Positions 1 through 7,225 of a stretch of 12,757 bases of DNA are shown here, in pieces. Location of the stretch: assembly GCA_937950565.1 (NCBI GenBank), contig CALFCS010000108.1, positions 1-12,757 on the forward strand, in the 5' to 3' direction. The notes below the pieces were generated by a model, which was given only the letters and a program-made list of their open reading frames with translations, did no database searches and was not told the origin of the DNA. A program made the translations under genes and the position numbers. The first letter of the stretch is position 1. Every line of letters begins with the position of its first letter. The stretch is from an uncultured Lachnospiraceae bacterium. Lineage in GTDB: Bacteria; Bacillota; Clostridia; Lachnospirales; Lachnospiraceae.

Positions 1-1
1 C

Positions 2-124
2 CCCCGCAAGTTGAAAAGAAGTTTTTACTTCTTTTCAACTGCGTCAACTATAAAAGATGGTTTTTCAAGGACAAATGCCGAAGGCGTGACCGTGGATGCG
101 GCCCGCCATTTGGGGGACGGGTGA
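2..124 (+). other. Open-ended reading frame at left edge, unrecognised
   Basis: A frame open from the left edge runs to a TGA at 122-124. It would encode about 40 residues, with a tail reading roughly DGFSRTNAEGVTVDAARHLG. The region is GC-rich like the end of the neighbouring amt gene. The frame runs straight through a 13-bp inverted repeat at 9-40, so it may be the end of a gene, a mobile-element remnant or a chance frame. I do not recognise the protein, and no start or ribosome binding site lies inside the window. Confidence 0.2.
9..40. repeat. 13-bp perfect inverted repeat with 6-nt loop
   Basis: Bases 9-21 (AGTTGAAAAGAAG) are the exact reverse complement of 28-40, separated by TTTTTA. 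No T-tract follows on the plus strand, so it is not a standard terminator in that direction. It may be a degenerate terminator, a transposon or integrative-element end, or a structured site. Confidence 0.6.
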
Positions 125-144
125 CACCCCCTTATATGCAGGCA

Positions 145-180
145 GGAAAGGCGGGGCCGCTTCTGCGGCCCCGTCTTTCC
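145..180 (-). terminator. Likely terminator of amt (GC-rich hairpin)
   Basis: Bases 145-160 pair with 165-180 around the 4-base loop TTCT. The GC-rich core CGGGGCCGC/GCGGCCCCG is flanked by AAAG/CTTT, with one G-T wobble (151/174). It lies 32-67 bases past the amt stop codon. The T-tract is short in both directions, so the call rests mainly on stem strength and position. Confidence 0.6.
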
Positions 181-211
181 AAAAAAGGAGAGTGTTGCTG
201 AAAGTCCGCGC

Positions 212-1930
212 TTATATCACATCGTCTTGCAGGGCGTCGTAGCCCTGTTCGCCGGTGCGTACCTTGATGACGTTTTCCACGTTGTAGACAAAGATCTTGC
301 CGTCGCCGTAATGGCCGGTGTAGAGGACCTTTTTGGCGGTGTTCACCACCAGACTGACGGGCAGCTTGCATACCACGATGGACACCTGGATGCTGGGAAG
401 CATGGTGGCCTCCACCCTGGCGCCCCGGAAGTAGCCCTCGGTCTTGCCCCGCTGCTCGCCGCAGCCCATGACATTGATGGCGGTCATGCCGGTGATGCCG
501 ATGTCAAACATGGCCCGCTTCAGAGCGTCGAACCGCTCCATCTTGCAGAGAATCTCGATTTTGGTCATCTTCACGCCGCCGGAGGAGGCTGCGGCGGGAG
601 CCTCCACGGGGGTGACAAGCTCGACGGGGACCGCCTCCTGGACGGGGACACCGCCCTCGGGGACGGCCAGGTCAGCGGGGGTGTCGTCATAGACAAAGGC
701 GAAGCCGCCGTAAGCGGAGGGCAGGCCGTGCTCGGTGATATCCAGGCCCTTCAGCTCCTCCTCCGCGGAGACACGCAGGCCGATGGTGTGCTTCAGGATC
801 AGGAACACGATGGTGATCATGACGGCAGCCCAGACGGCGGTGGACAGTACGCCCAGGCACTGGATCAGGAGGAAGTGGGGGCCGAAGCCGTAGAAAAGCC
901 CTTCGGAGGTGGAGAACAGGCCGGTGAGGATGGTGCCCATGGCACCGCAGACGCCGTGGACGGAGATGGCGCCCACCGGGTCGTCAATGCGCAGCTTGTA
1001 ATCCAGAGCCCAGACGCCAAAGACCACCAGGACGCCGGCCACCGCGCCGATGACAATGGAGCCCAACGCATCCGTCACGTCACACGGAGCGGTGATGGCT
1101 ACCAGCCCGGCCAGGGAGGCGTTCAGGCACATAGAGACGTCCGGCTTCCCATACTTGACCCAGGTGAAGATCATGCAGGTGACGGTCGCCACCGCCGGGG
1201 CAATCGTGGTAGTGACGAAGATGGAGCCCAACTGCTCCAGAGAGGTGGCCGCAGCGCCATTGAAGCCGTACCACCCCAGCCATAGGATGAATACGCCCAG
1301 AGCGCCCAGCGGAAGGTTGTGGCCGGGGAAGGCATTTACCTGCGTGATCTTACCGCTCTTGTCGCGGCCAAACTTGCCCATCCGGGGCCCAAGAATCTTG
1401 GCGCCAATCAGGGCGCTGATGCCGCCCACCATATGGATGGCGCAGGAGCCTGCGAAATCATGGAAGCCCAGCTGGGAGAGCCAGCCGCCGCCCCAGATCC
1501 AGTGTGCCTCTACCGGATAAATCAACGCTGAAATCACTCCGGAATAAATACAATAGGATAAAAACTTTGTTCTCTCCGCCATCGCTCCCGATACAATTGT
1601 TGCGGTTGTCGCACAAAATACCAGGTTGAATACAAAGTTGGACCAGTCAAAATTTGCATAACTGGTAAAAATATCAAATCCCGGTTTACCAATCAGTCCG
1701 ACTATATCTTCTCCAAGAAGAAGACTGAAGCCAATCAGAATAAATACAACCGTACCAATACAGAAATCCATCAGGTTCTTCATTAGGATATTTCCTGCAT
1801 TTTTTGCTCTGGTAAATCCAGTCTCTACCATAGCAAAGCCTGCCTGCATCCAGAATACCAACGCGGCTCCAATCAAAAACCAGACGCCAAACACCTCACC
1901 ACTTATTGCACTCATAATCTCTTCTGCCAT
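212..1930 (-). CDS. amt: Ammonium channel Amt fused to C-terminal PII domain
   Basis: This 572-residue protein has two parts. Residues 1 to about 412 are an Amt/Mep/Rh ammonium channel of the cytoplasmic membrane; the pore histidine pair is H166 (CAIHMVGG) and H325 (SVHGVCGAMGT), with W148-type EAHWIWGGGW near residues 141-150 and the conserved D158. A proline/alanine-rich linker (about 415-453) leads to a PII (GlnK/GlnB-like) domain at about 455-569, with GDGKIFV and VRTGE motifs. In free systems GlnK binds Amt and blocks ammonium entry under nitrogen sufficiency; here the regulator is tethered. The T-loop tyrosine (Y51 of GlnB) appears replaced by V506 in FRGARV, so uridylylation there is unlikely. 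The start follows GGAGGAGG (1937-1944) with six bases of spacing. Residues 1 to about 143 are encoded by moderate-G+C DNA and the rest by very GC-rich DNA. Family assignment is firm. Confidence 0.96.
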   Translation of the reverse strand: MAEEIMSAISGEVFGVWFLIGAALVFWMQAGFAMVETGFTRAKNAGNILMKNLMDFCIGTVVFILIGFSLLLGEDIVGLIGKPGFDIFTSYANFDWSNFVFNLVFCATTATIVSGAMAERTKFLSYCIYSGVISALIYPVEAHWIWGGGWLSQLGFHDFAGSCAIHMVGGISALIGAKILGPRMGKFGRDKSGKITQVNAFPGHNLPLGALGVFILWLGWYGFNGAAATSLEQLGSIFVTTTIAPAVATVTCMIFTWVKYGKPDVSMCLNASLAGLVAITAPCDVTDALGSIVIGAVAGVLVVFGVWALDYKLRIDDPVGAISVHGVCGAMGTILTGLFSTSEGLFYGFGPHFLLIQCLGVLSTAVWAAVMITIVFLILKHTIGLRVSAEEELKGLDITEHGLPSAYGGFAFVYDDTPADLAVPEGGVPVQEAVPVELVTPVEAPAAASSGGVKMTKIEILCKMERFDALKRAMFDIGITGMTAINVMGCGEQRGKTEGYFRGARVEATMLPSIQVSIVVCKLPVSLVVNTAKKVLYTGHYGDGKIFVYNVENVIKVRTGEQGYDALQDDVI

Positions 1931-1949
1931 AATAACCCTCCTCCGTCAT

Positions 1950-1999
1950 AAAAAAATGGAGCTGGGACACTTTAACCCAAAAGCGCCCTTGCTCCATTT
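1950..1999 (-). promoter_or_regulatory. Terminator-like leader hairpin next to amt RBS
   Basis: On the minus strand AAATGGAGC (1999-1991) pairs with GCTCCATTT (1962-1954). Inside it GGGCGCTTT can pair with AAAGTGTCCC (one bulged base, one G-T pair) around a 6-base loop. The 3' arm runs into a run of seven T. The hairpin ends only about 5 bases before the amt ribosome binding site, so read-through would be needed for expression. That suggests transcription attenuation, perhaps by an ANTAR-type antiterminator as for other clostridial nitrogen genes. The regulator is inference; I did not find the ANTAR A1/G4 hexaloop consensus. Confidence 0.6.
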
Positions 2000-2029
2000 C
2001 TTTCCTTTGACATTTTATTTATAAGTGAT

Positions 2030-2070
2030 AAAAAAAGAAGCTATGGATATATCCACATCCATAACTCCTT
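2030..2070 (-). terminator. Upstream leader hairpin with T7 tract, before amt
   Basis: On the minus strand AAGGAG-T-TATGGATG (2070-2056) pairs with TATCCATA-G-CTTCTT (2049-2035) around a 6-base loop, with one mismatch. Seven T (2036-2030) overlap the end of the stem. It lies about 10 bases downstream of the amt promoter's expected start site and 31 bases before the second leader hairpin. It is a textbook intrinsic-terminator shape inside the leader, so the amt transcript must pass two such structures. Confidence 0.6.
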
Positions 2071-2085
2071 TGTTATACAAATCGT

Positions 2086-2114
2086 ATGTTAGCACGATAT
2101 TTCAACGTTGTCAA
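2086..2114 (-). promoter_or_regulatory. Sigma-A type promoter for amt
   Basis: On the minus strand a perfect -35 TTGACA (2114-2109) is followed by a 17-base spacer and a -10 TAACAT (2091-2086; 4 of 6 consensus). Transcription would begin near 2079, giving a leader of about 150 bases that contains both terminator-like hairpins. The promoter lies between the glycosidase stop codon and amt, so amt is probably its own unit. Confidence 0.65.
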
Positions 2115-2147
2115 TATTGCACCTTAAAAAATACAATTTCACCCCGG

Positions 2148-5000
2148 CTATTTCTTATACAATTCCATAAATCTCTGAACCATCTGTGCACATTCTGCAC
2201 GGCTTGAATTTCCTTGTGGCTGCAGATATTTCTTACTTTCCGGACTGCCATCCAGTGTTTTACCGGAGATAATACCGGAGCCAACTGCCCACCTCATTGC
2301 ATCTATGGCAAATTCCTGCACCTCTCCTGCATCCGGGAACCCCTCATAGCTGCCATCCGTCTCGACAGTATAGCCCTTGCTTTTCGCATAGCGGTATAGC
2401 ATCGTCGCTACCTGCGCACGTGTTACATTATCATTTGGTCCAAAGTTCTTTGTGTTGCTATATCCGGTTACAATTTCCTTGTCTGCCGCCCAGAGAACGC
2501 AATCCGTAAACCACTGATCCTTTACTACATCTTCGAACAGATTCGTATAAACCATTCCGGGCTTACCATTCATTTTCCAGAGAATGGATGCAAACTGTGC
2601 TCTTACCAGATTCTCTGTCGGAGCAAATGTGGTCTTGTCCTTACCGGTCATGCTTCCCGCAACATAATTATCATACACCGCCTGGTACCACCAGTCGCTT
2701 TCTTTCACATCTGTATATGGAAGCTTCTTAACCGGATCCGGGTCTGTATTTGGATCTGACTCCTCTTCTACATCTGCAATAAAAGTTGTAATTGAATTCG
2801 CTTTCATAACCGCCTGAAAGCTTCTATTTTGTTTATCTACCGTAATTCCTGCAGTTTTTGTTACGTCTGCCCAGTTCTCACCATCCGACAAAGAGCCGCT
2901 GGTACGAATCGCTGTTATCTCATCTCCAACTGCCTGAAATTCTCCCAGATCAAATTTCCACATCTGATCTTTCCCAGCAGTATTCAGCGCTACAACAACC
3001 ACTTTCTTTCCTTTCGGGTCATATGCAGCCAATGTATTCTCATCAGAACTGATAATCGTATATCCCGGACGGATATATCTTGAAAACTGCCCGTATGCAT
3101 AATATTTTTTCGTCAGGATAATCTCTTTCTTATCATGGTCTGCAAATGCAAGTCCCCAGTATCCCTTATTCATATTTATTGTCTGATTCAATGCCGCACG
3201 ATCTTTATAATCCACTGTACTGCTGTCAGCCATTTCCGAATCTATATGCGCATCAATCGCATTCCAAAGTATCCATGCTGTGGACTGCAGCTCATTTACA
3301 TCTTTCACCATGGTCTGCGCAAGTCCCAATGCTGCTGCCATTTCTCCTGCATTGGTACCCGCAGTATAGGTACCGTCCACCTCCGACATCCACAGATTCT
3401 TTCCTTCGTTCTTGGCAAGTGTGCTGAGTTCTGCCCGTTTAGAACCACCATAAGTATGGGTGTCTATTCTGGAAATGACCTTCTTCGCTTCTTCAGACAG
3501 CTTATTATAAGAACTAATCTGTGTATCAATACTCGTCTCATCTGTTCCAGAAATGATTATATCGATTCCCTTCTTTTTCAATTCCTTATCCAGAGCCACA
3601 ATAATTTTCGATTGAGACTCACCCTGATCAAAATGACATCCCTCCTGCTTATTGCTGTTCGCACCCCAGTAATTTGTATAAGGTTCATTCATCGGATCCG
3701 TACTTTGGAACGTAATAACCCCTTCTTTGTTCCAATGTTCAATCACATCTGCCATATAAGCTGCAAACGCATTGTAAGAATCCGGGCGCAGGTTATCTTT
3801 GCTTGAATTTACCGCTCCTGAACTGCATCCGCTGTTCGTCATAAAATACGGTGGAGAATTAGAAAATGCTTCCGCAATAAAATCCTTCCCGCTGGATTTC
3901 GCTGCTGCTTTTAATACTGCCATCTGGTTCTTATCTGCATCCCAGTTATAATTCCACGCGTACCCACATGTTTCATCCACCCGTGCAAAATTTTCCTGAT
4001 ACCAGGACAACGGTTTCTGCTCTGTAATAACAATCTTTGTTACATCTGTTGCGTATCCCGGCACTGCGGAATCTGAACGAGTAATATGTGCACTGTGGAG
4101 AAATTCCGGATTACTATTTACCCCTTCTTCTCCTGATTTTATAACTGCCATTTTCACAAAATCCAATGCCCAGCTGCTGTCTGAATCCTTAATCTTAATT
4201 CCACCTACATCCAGAGTGTTATCTCCTGCGTTCATGGCAACATTTCGGAAGGTTACCAGATACAATACATGATTGTTTCCTGACGCAATGATATTCTTAT
4301 TTATTTCCTCCGTGGAAACAGTGTAATCTGTCCCATTTACCTTGATTGCCGCATTTCTGTCAGGGTTACTGCCTGTCAGTGTCAGTAAAAGCTTAACCGT
4401 ATAGTTAGCTTTCTCTTTCACATTCACAGTATAGTGCAGGCTGTCTCCACTACCAATCTCATCATTCACACCATTAACCCAGCCAATCATCCGGAATTCG
4501 CCGACACGGTCTCCCCGGTTGATACCAAAATCCGGATCAGAAACCGTATAAGTCACACTGCTCATTTCTGCATTCGTACTTGGAAACATCTTCGTTCCTT
4601 CATACTTCGGTATCCGCCCCGCTGTCTCCAAATCATAAAATACAGCCTTCGGATTTGCGGAAAGTCTCTTCACTTCTCCTACCAGATCACCGCCTCCAAC
4701 ATTATAGCGTCCGATATTCATGTCCAGTCCTTCATCACTGAAAAATAACCTGGCGGCCTGCGAAGTTAACGCTTCATCATATCCCACACGGTTCGCCCAC
4801 CAGCAAAGTGACGTTCCCCAGCCTTCAAATTCACCAAGCCCGTCTCCATCCGTATCGTGGAATACAGATGCATTCTCCAACTGAAGCTTCACTGTCCGCT
4901 CCGCATCTGCGGCTTTTACACGGCCTCCATTTACTGAAAATACAGATATACAAAGCGTCGTTGCAATTATGGCTGCAATGCCCTTCTTCAAACATCTCAT
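2148..5000 (-). CDS. Secreted GH30-like glycosidase with three SLH repeats
   Basis: A 950-residue protein from the ATG at 5000, preceded by AAGGGGAAGG. The frame is open 60 residues further upstream, but this start opens directly into a signal peptide (MRCLKKG, hydrophobic 9-22, probable cut near KAADA, about 30-32). Residues 40-140 begin a GH30-type barrel with GWGTSLCWWAN (60-70), typical of endo-beta-1,6-galactanase-like enzymes. A beta-rich segment (about 146-290), resembling a CBM6/35-type sandwich, interrupts the barrel, which resumes at about 300-640. The likely acid/base is E439 (MNEP) and the nucleophile E540 (WMSE). A beta domain follows (about 645-745), then a DPNTDPDP linker and three SLH repeats (about 760-815, 819-875, 885-945) for wall anchoring. 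Substrate is inferred; a related glucanase or xylanase specificity is possible. Confidence 0.9.
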   Translation of the reverse strand: MRCLKKGIAAIIATTLCISVFSVNGGRVKAADAERTVKLQLENASVFHDTDGDGLGEFEGWGTSLCWWANRVGYDEALTSQAARLFFSDEGLDMNIGRYNVGGGDLVGEVKRLSANPKAVFYDLETAGRIPKYEGTKMFPSTNAEMSSVTYTVSDPDFGINRGDRVGEFRMIGWVNGVNDEIGSGDSLHYTVNVKEKANYTVKLLLTLTGSNPDRNAAIKVNGTDYTVSTEEINKNIIASGNNHVLYLVTFRNVAMNAGDNTLDVGGIKIKDSDSSWALDFVKMAVIKSGEEGVNSNPEFLHSAHITRSDSAVPGYATDVTKIVITEQKPLSWYQENFARVDETCGYAWNYNWDADKNQMAVLKAAAKSSGKDFIAEAFSNSPPYFMTNSGCSSGAVNSSKDNLRPDSYNAFAAYMADVIEHWNKEGVITFQSTDPMNEPYTNYWGANSNKQEGCHFDQGESQSKIIVALDKELKKKGIDIIISGTDETSIDTQISSYNKLSEEAKKVISRIDTHTYGGSKRAELSTLAKNEGKNLWMSEVDGTYTAGTNAGEMAAALGLAQTMVKDVNELQSTAWILWNAIDAHIDSEMADSSTVDYKDRAALNQTINMNKGYWGLAFADHDKKEIILTKKYYAYGQFSRYIRPGYTIISSDENTLAAYDPKGKKVVVVALNTAGKDQMWKFDLGEFQAVGDEITAIRTSGSLSDGENWADVTKTAGITVDKQNRSFQAVMKANSITTFIADVEEESDPNTDPDPVKKLPYTDVKESDWWYQAVYDNYVAGSMTGKDKTTFAPTENLVRAQFASILWKMNGKPGMVYTNLFEDVVKDQWFTDCVLWAADKEIVTGYSNTKNFGPNDNVTRAQVATMLYRYAKSKGYTVETDGSYEGFPDAGEVQEFAIDAMRWAVGSGIISGKTLDGSPESKKYLQPQGNSSRAECAQMVQRFMELYKK

Positions 5001-5242
5001 TTTTCCTTCCCCTTTCCATTCATTACGTAACATAGTGATATTATAACATAATAACATTATAATTTCTTGAATAAACTGGAAATATTTTGGGAAATCAGTC
5101 ACATTTTTATCTTTGTATAAAAATACCCTCTCTTTCCGGCTTCCGCCTGACTTTCTTGCATCCATCCCATTATTCCACATTTTTCAGCACTTCATCCATC
5201 CAGCGTTATGTTATCATATTTCATTTTCCTTGTTAATTTTTC

Positions 5243-5271
5243 TTGACTTTAGTCCGAAATCAGACTATACT
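5243..5271 (+). promoter_or_regulatory. Promoter of the marR-MATE operon
   Basis: A -35 TTGACT (5243-5248), a 17-base spacer and a -10 TATACT (5266-5271; 5 of 6 consensus). Transcription should start near 5278. The spacer is almost entirely filled by the first MarR operator copy, so repressor binding would directly exclude RNA polymerase. Confidence 0.8.
5251..5266. promoter_or_regulatory. MarR-type operator, copy 1 (promoter spacer)
   Basis: AGTCCGAAATCAGACT is an imperfect palindrome (AGTC.GA..TC.GACT, 12 of 16 positions symmetric). It lies between the -35 and -10 boxes and is repeated exactly 35 bases downstream. Size, symmetry and place fit an autorepression site for the adjacent MarR protein; binding itself is inferred. 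Confidence 0.75.
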
Positions 5272-5285
5272 ATATTCAATGTCAA

Positions 5286-5301
5286 AGTCCGAAATCAGAC
5301 T
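5286..5301. promoter_or_regulatory. MarR-type operator, copy 2 (early leader)
   Basis: A second identical 16-base copy of AGTCCGAAATCAGACT lies just downstream of the expected start site and 20 bases before the marR ribosome binding site. It could block promoter clearance or let two dimers bind together; the 35-base centre-to-centre spacing is a little over three helical turns. Confidence 0.75.
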
Positions 5302-5337
5302 TTTTCTATACGAATCAATCAGGAGGAATATACGTTT

Positions 5338-5775
5338 ATGAATCTTCATATGCGTCAGGAATTAAAAGAATACAACAGACTTTACAAGGAAATGAACAAC
5401 ATTTACCATGACATTGCCCTAAAGCTCGGATTATCAGACAGCGCTTTTGATATTTTCTATGCCATTGCGGAATGTGGAGATGGCTGTACACAACGGGATA
5501 TCTGCCAGATGAGCTTTATCAGCAAACAAACCATACACTCTTCCATTCGAAAGCTTGAACAAGAAGGGTATGTTTTTTTTAAAAAAGAAACCGGACGCAG
5601 CAGACATATTTTTCTCTCTCCAAAAGGAGAATTGCTTCTACGCGAAAAAATATTTCCGGTTATTGAAATTGAAAACCAGTCCTTTGCAGACATGACTCCG
5701 GAAGAATCCGCAGAACTTCTGCGATTAAACAGCAAATATACATCCAGATTAAAAGAACATGCAGACTCGCTATAG
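5338..5775 (+). CDS. MarR-family transcriptional regulator
   Basis: A 145-residue protein of usual MarR length. The frame is open back to 5113, but that extension would run through the promoter and operators. The ATG at 5338 follows AGGAGG (5321-5326) after 11 bases, and ATG 5349 is a weaker alternative. A winged helix-turn-helix spans about residues 35-100: CTQRDICQMSFISKQTIHSSIRKLEQEGYV is the recognition region and ETGRSRHIFLSPKG the wing, with dimerisation helices at both ends. It is first in an operon with the MATE transporter, 31 bases downstream. The twin operator predicts autorepression relieved by a ligand, possibly a substrate of the pump. Ligand unknown. Confidence 0.92.
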   Translation: MNLHMRQELKEYNRLYKEMNNIYHDIALKLGLSDSAFDIFYAIAECGDGCTQRDICQMSFISKQTIHSSIRKLEQEGYVFFKKETGRSRHIFLSPKGELLLREKIFPVIEIENQSFADMTPEESAELLRLNSKYTSRLKEHADSL

Positions 5776-5806
5776 TCTTAATTTATAAAAATTACAGGAG
5801 AACACA

Positions 5807-7135
5807 ATGAAAATTCAATTATCCGATCATTTTACTTACAAAAAATTAATAAGATTTGTCATGCCTTCGATTATCATGATGATTTTTACATCCATCTACG
5901 GTGTTGTAGACGGATTATTTGTTTCCAACTTTGTGGGAAAGACGGCTTTTGCAGCCATCAATCTAATCATGCCCTTCCTGATGGGAATCAGCGCGCTGGG
6001 CTTCATGATTGGAACCGGAGGAAGCGCCATTGTTGCAAAGACTCTCGGTGAAGGAAATAAAGAAATGGCAAATAAATATTTTTCCATGCTTGTTTATGTA
6101 ACAATCATCGGAGGAATCACCATTTCCACCCTGGGATTTATCTTTATGCGCCCTGTCAGCATCTTTTTAGGTGCATCCGGCACACTTTTGGAAAACTGTG
6201 TGTTATATGGACGGATTACATTAATATCCCTGACAGCCTTTATGCTTCAGAATGTATTCCAAAGCTTTTTTGCTACTGCCGAAAAATCAAAGCTTGGACT
6301 TTATGTCATCATTGCCGCCGGTGTAACCAATATGGCGCTGGACTTCTTATTTATTGCCGTATTCCGCTGGGGCATCGCCGGAGCCGCAATCGCCACAGCA
6401 ACAAGCGAATTTATCGGCGGATTATTCCCGGTTTTCTATTTTTCACGGAAAAACAGCAGTCTGTTGAGACTGGGGCATATATATTTTGACGGCCGGACAC
6501 TGTTAAAAGCTTGTACCAATGGTTCTTCCGAACTTATGACGAACCTGTCCATGTCCATTGTAAATGCTTTATACAATTTTCAGCTCATGAAGCTTGCCGG
6601 GGAAAATGGCATCGCAGCATACGGGACAATCATGTATGTAAACTTTATTTTTATATCTATCTTCCTTGGTTATTCCATCGGAAGCGCACCGATTGTCGGC
6701 TACCACTATGGAGCGGGAAATCATGCAGAGCTTAAGAATCTCTTACAGATCAGCCTGCGGCTCGTAGGATGCTGCGGAATGATGCTTGTGATTCTGGCAC
6801 AGCTTCTCGCCGTACCGCTCGCCTCCATATTTGTAGGTTATGATGCCAAACTTTTTGATTTGACCTGCCATGGATTCCGGCTATATTCGCTGGCGTTTCT
6901 CATCAATGGATTTAACATCTTTGGCTCGGCATTCTTTACCGCACTCAGCAACGGGCTCGTATCCGCCGCTATTTCCTTCCTGCGGACGCTGGTATTCCAG
7001 GTAGCTGTTGTACTACTTCTTCCGCTCGTTCTCGGAATTAACGGCATATGGCTGGCAGTCGCTGTGGCAGAAGCACTGACACTGCTTGTAACAATTACCT
7101 TCTTTGTACAAAAAAGAAAAGTGTATCATTATTAA
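5807..7135 (+). CDS. MATE-family efflux transporter (MepA-like)
   Basis: A 442-residue integral membrane protein with about twelve hydrophobic segments in two homologous halves (roughly residues 12-200 and 230-430), the normal MATE size. The opening FVMPSIIMMIFTSIYGVVDGLFVSNFVG and GTGGSAIVAKTLGEG are typical of MepA-like Na+- or H+-coupled exporters of cationic drugs and metabolites. The ATG at 5807 follows AGGAG (5796-5800) with six bases of spacing. The gene sits 31 bases behind marR, so the two are co-transcribed and the pump is probably induced when the MarR repressor is released. The substrate cannot be read from sequence. Confidence 0.95.
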   Translation: MKIQLSDHFTYKKLIRFVMPSIIMMIFTSIYGVVDGLFVSNFVGKTAFAAINLIMPFLMGISALGFMIGTGGSAIVAKTLGEGNKEMANKYFSMLVYVTIIGGITISTLGFIFMRPVSIFLGASGTLLENCVLYGRITLISLTAFMLQNVFQSFFATAEKSKLGLYVIIAAGVTNMALDFLFIAVFRWGIAGAAIATATSEFIGGLFPVFYFSRKNSSLLRLGHIYFDGRTLLKACTNGSSELMTNLSMSIVNALYNFQLMKLAGENGIAAYGTIMYVNFIFISIFLGYSIGSAPIVGYHYGAGNHAELKNLLQISLRLVGCCGMMLVILAQLLAVPLASIFVGYDAKLFDLTCHGFRLYSLAFLINGFNIFGSAFFTALSNGLVSAAISFLRTLVFQVAVVLLLPLVLGINGIWLAVAVAEALTLLVTITFFVQKRKVYHY

Positions 7136-7136
7136 A

Positions 7137-7167
7137 GACGTAGTAAAGTTTACGGCTTTACTACGTC
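7137..7167. terminator. Bidirectional terminator hairpin between convergent genes
   Basis: GACGTAGTAAAG (7137-7148) pairs perfectly over 12 bp with 7156-7167 around a 7-base loop. It starts two bases after the MATE stop codon and lies about 60 bases past the stop of the convergent flavin reductase gene. The plus side lacks a T-tract; the minus side is followed by TTTAATAAT. It probably serves both genes. Confidence 0.7.
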
Positions 7168-7225
7168 CCTGATTAACAAATATCGCATGCCTGAGCATCC
7201 AGTATCCGGATTCGATGGGGCTTTT

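Noticed and set aside
227..1285. A 352-codon plus-strand open frame antisense to amt
   Set aside because: It is a shadow of GC-rich coding DNA, rich in Gly/Asp/His, with no RBS, and the opposite strand carries a clear Amt-PII protein.
3135..3806. A 223-codon plus-strand frame inside the glycosidase gene
   Set aside because: Antisense to the catalytic domain with both conserved Glu motifs; its composition (Cys, His, Ile, Arg) is typical of a shadow frame.
5036..5065. TATAAT-like boxes as promoter for the glycosidase
   Set aside because: Two TATAAT sequences occur on the minus strand, but neither has a recognisable -35 at 16-18 bases, so I could not choose a promoter.
5090..5100. Half-site resembling the MarR operator (GAAATCAGTC) upstream of the glycosidase
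   Set aside because: Only part of the 16-base site matches and the symmetry is lost, so regulation of the glycosidase by this MarR is not supported.
5001..5180. 60-residue N-terminal extension of the glycosidase
   Set aside because: It would bury the signal peptide, and the ATG at 5000 has its own strong ribosome binding site.
5113..5337. 75-residue N-terminal extension of MarR
   Set aside because: It runs through the promoter and both operator copies; the ATG at 5338 has AGGAGG upstream and gives the normal family length.
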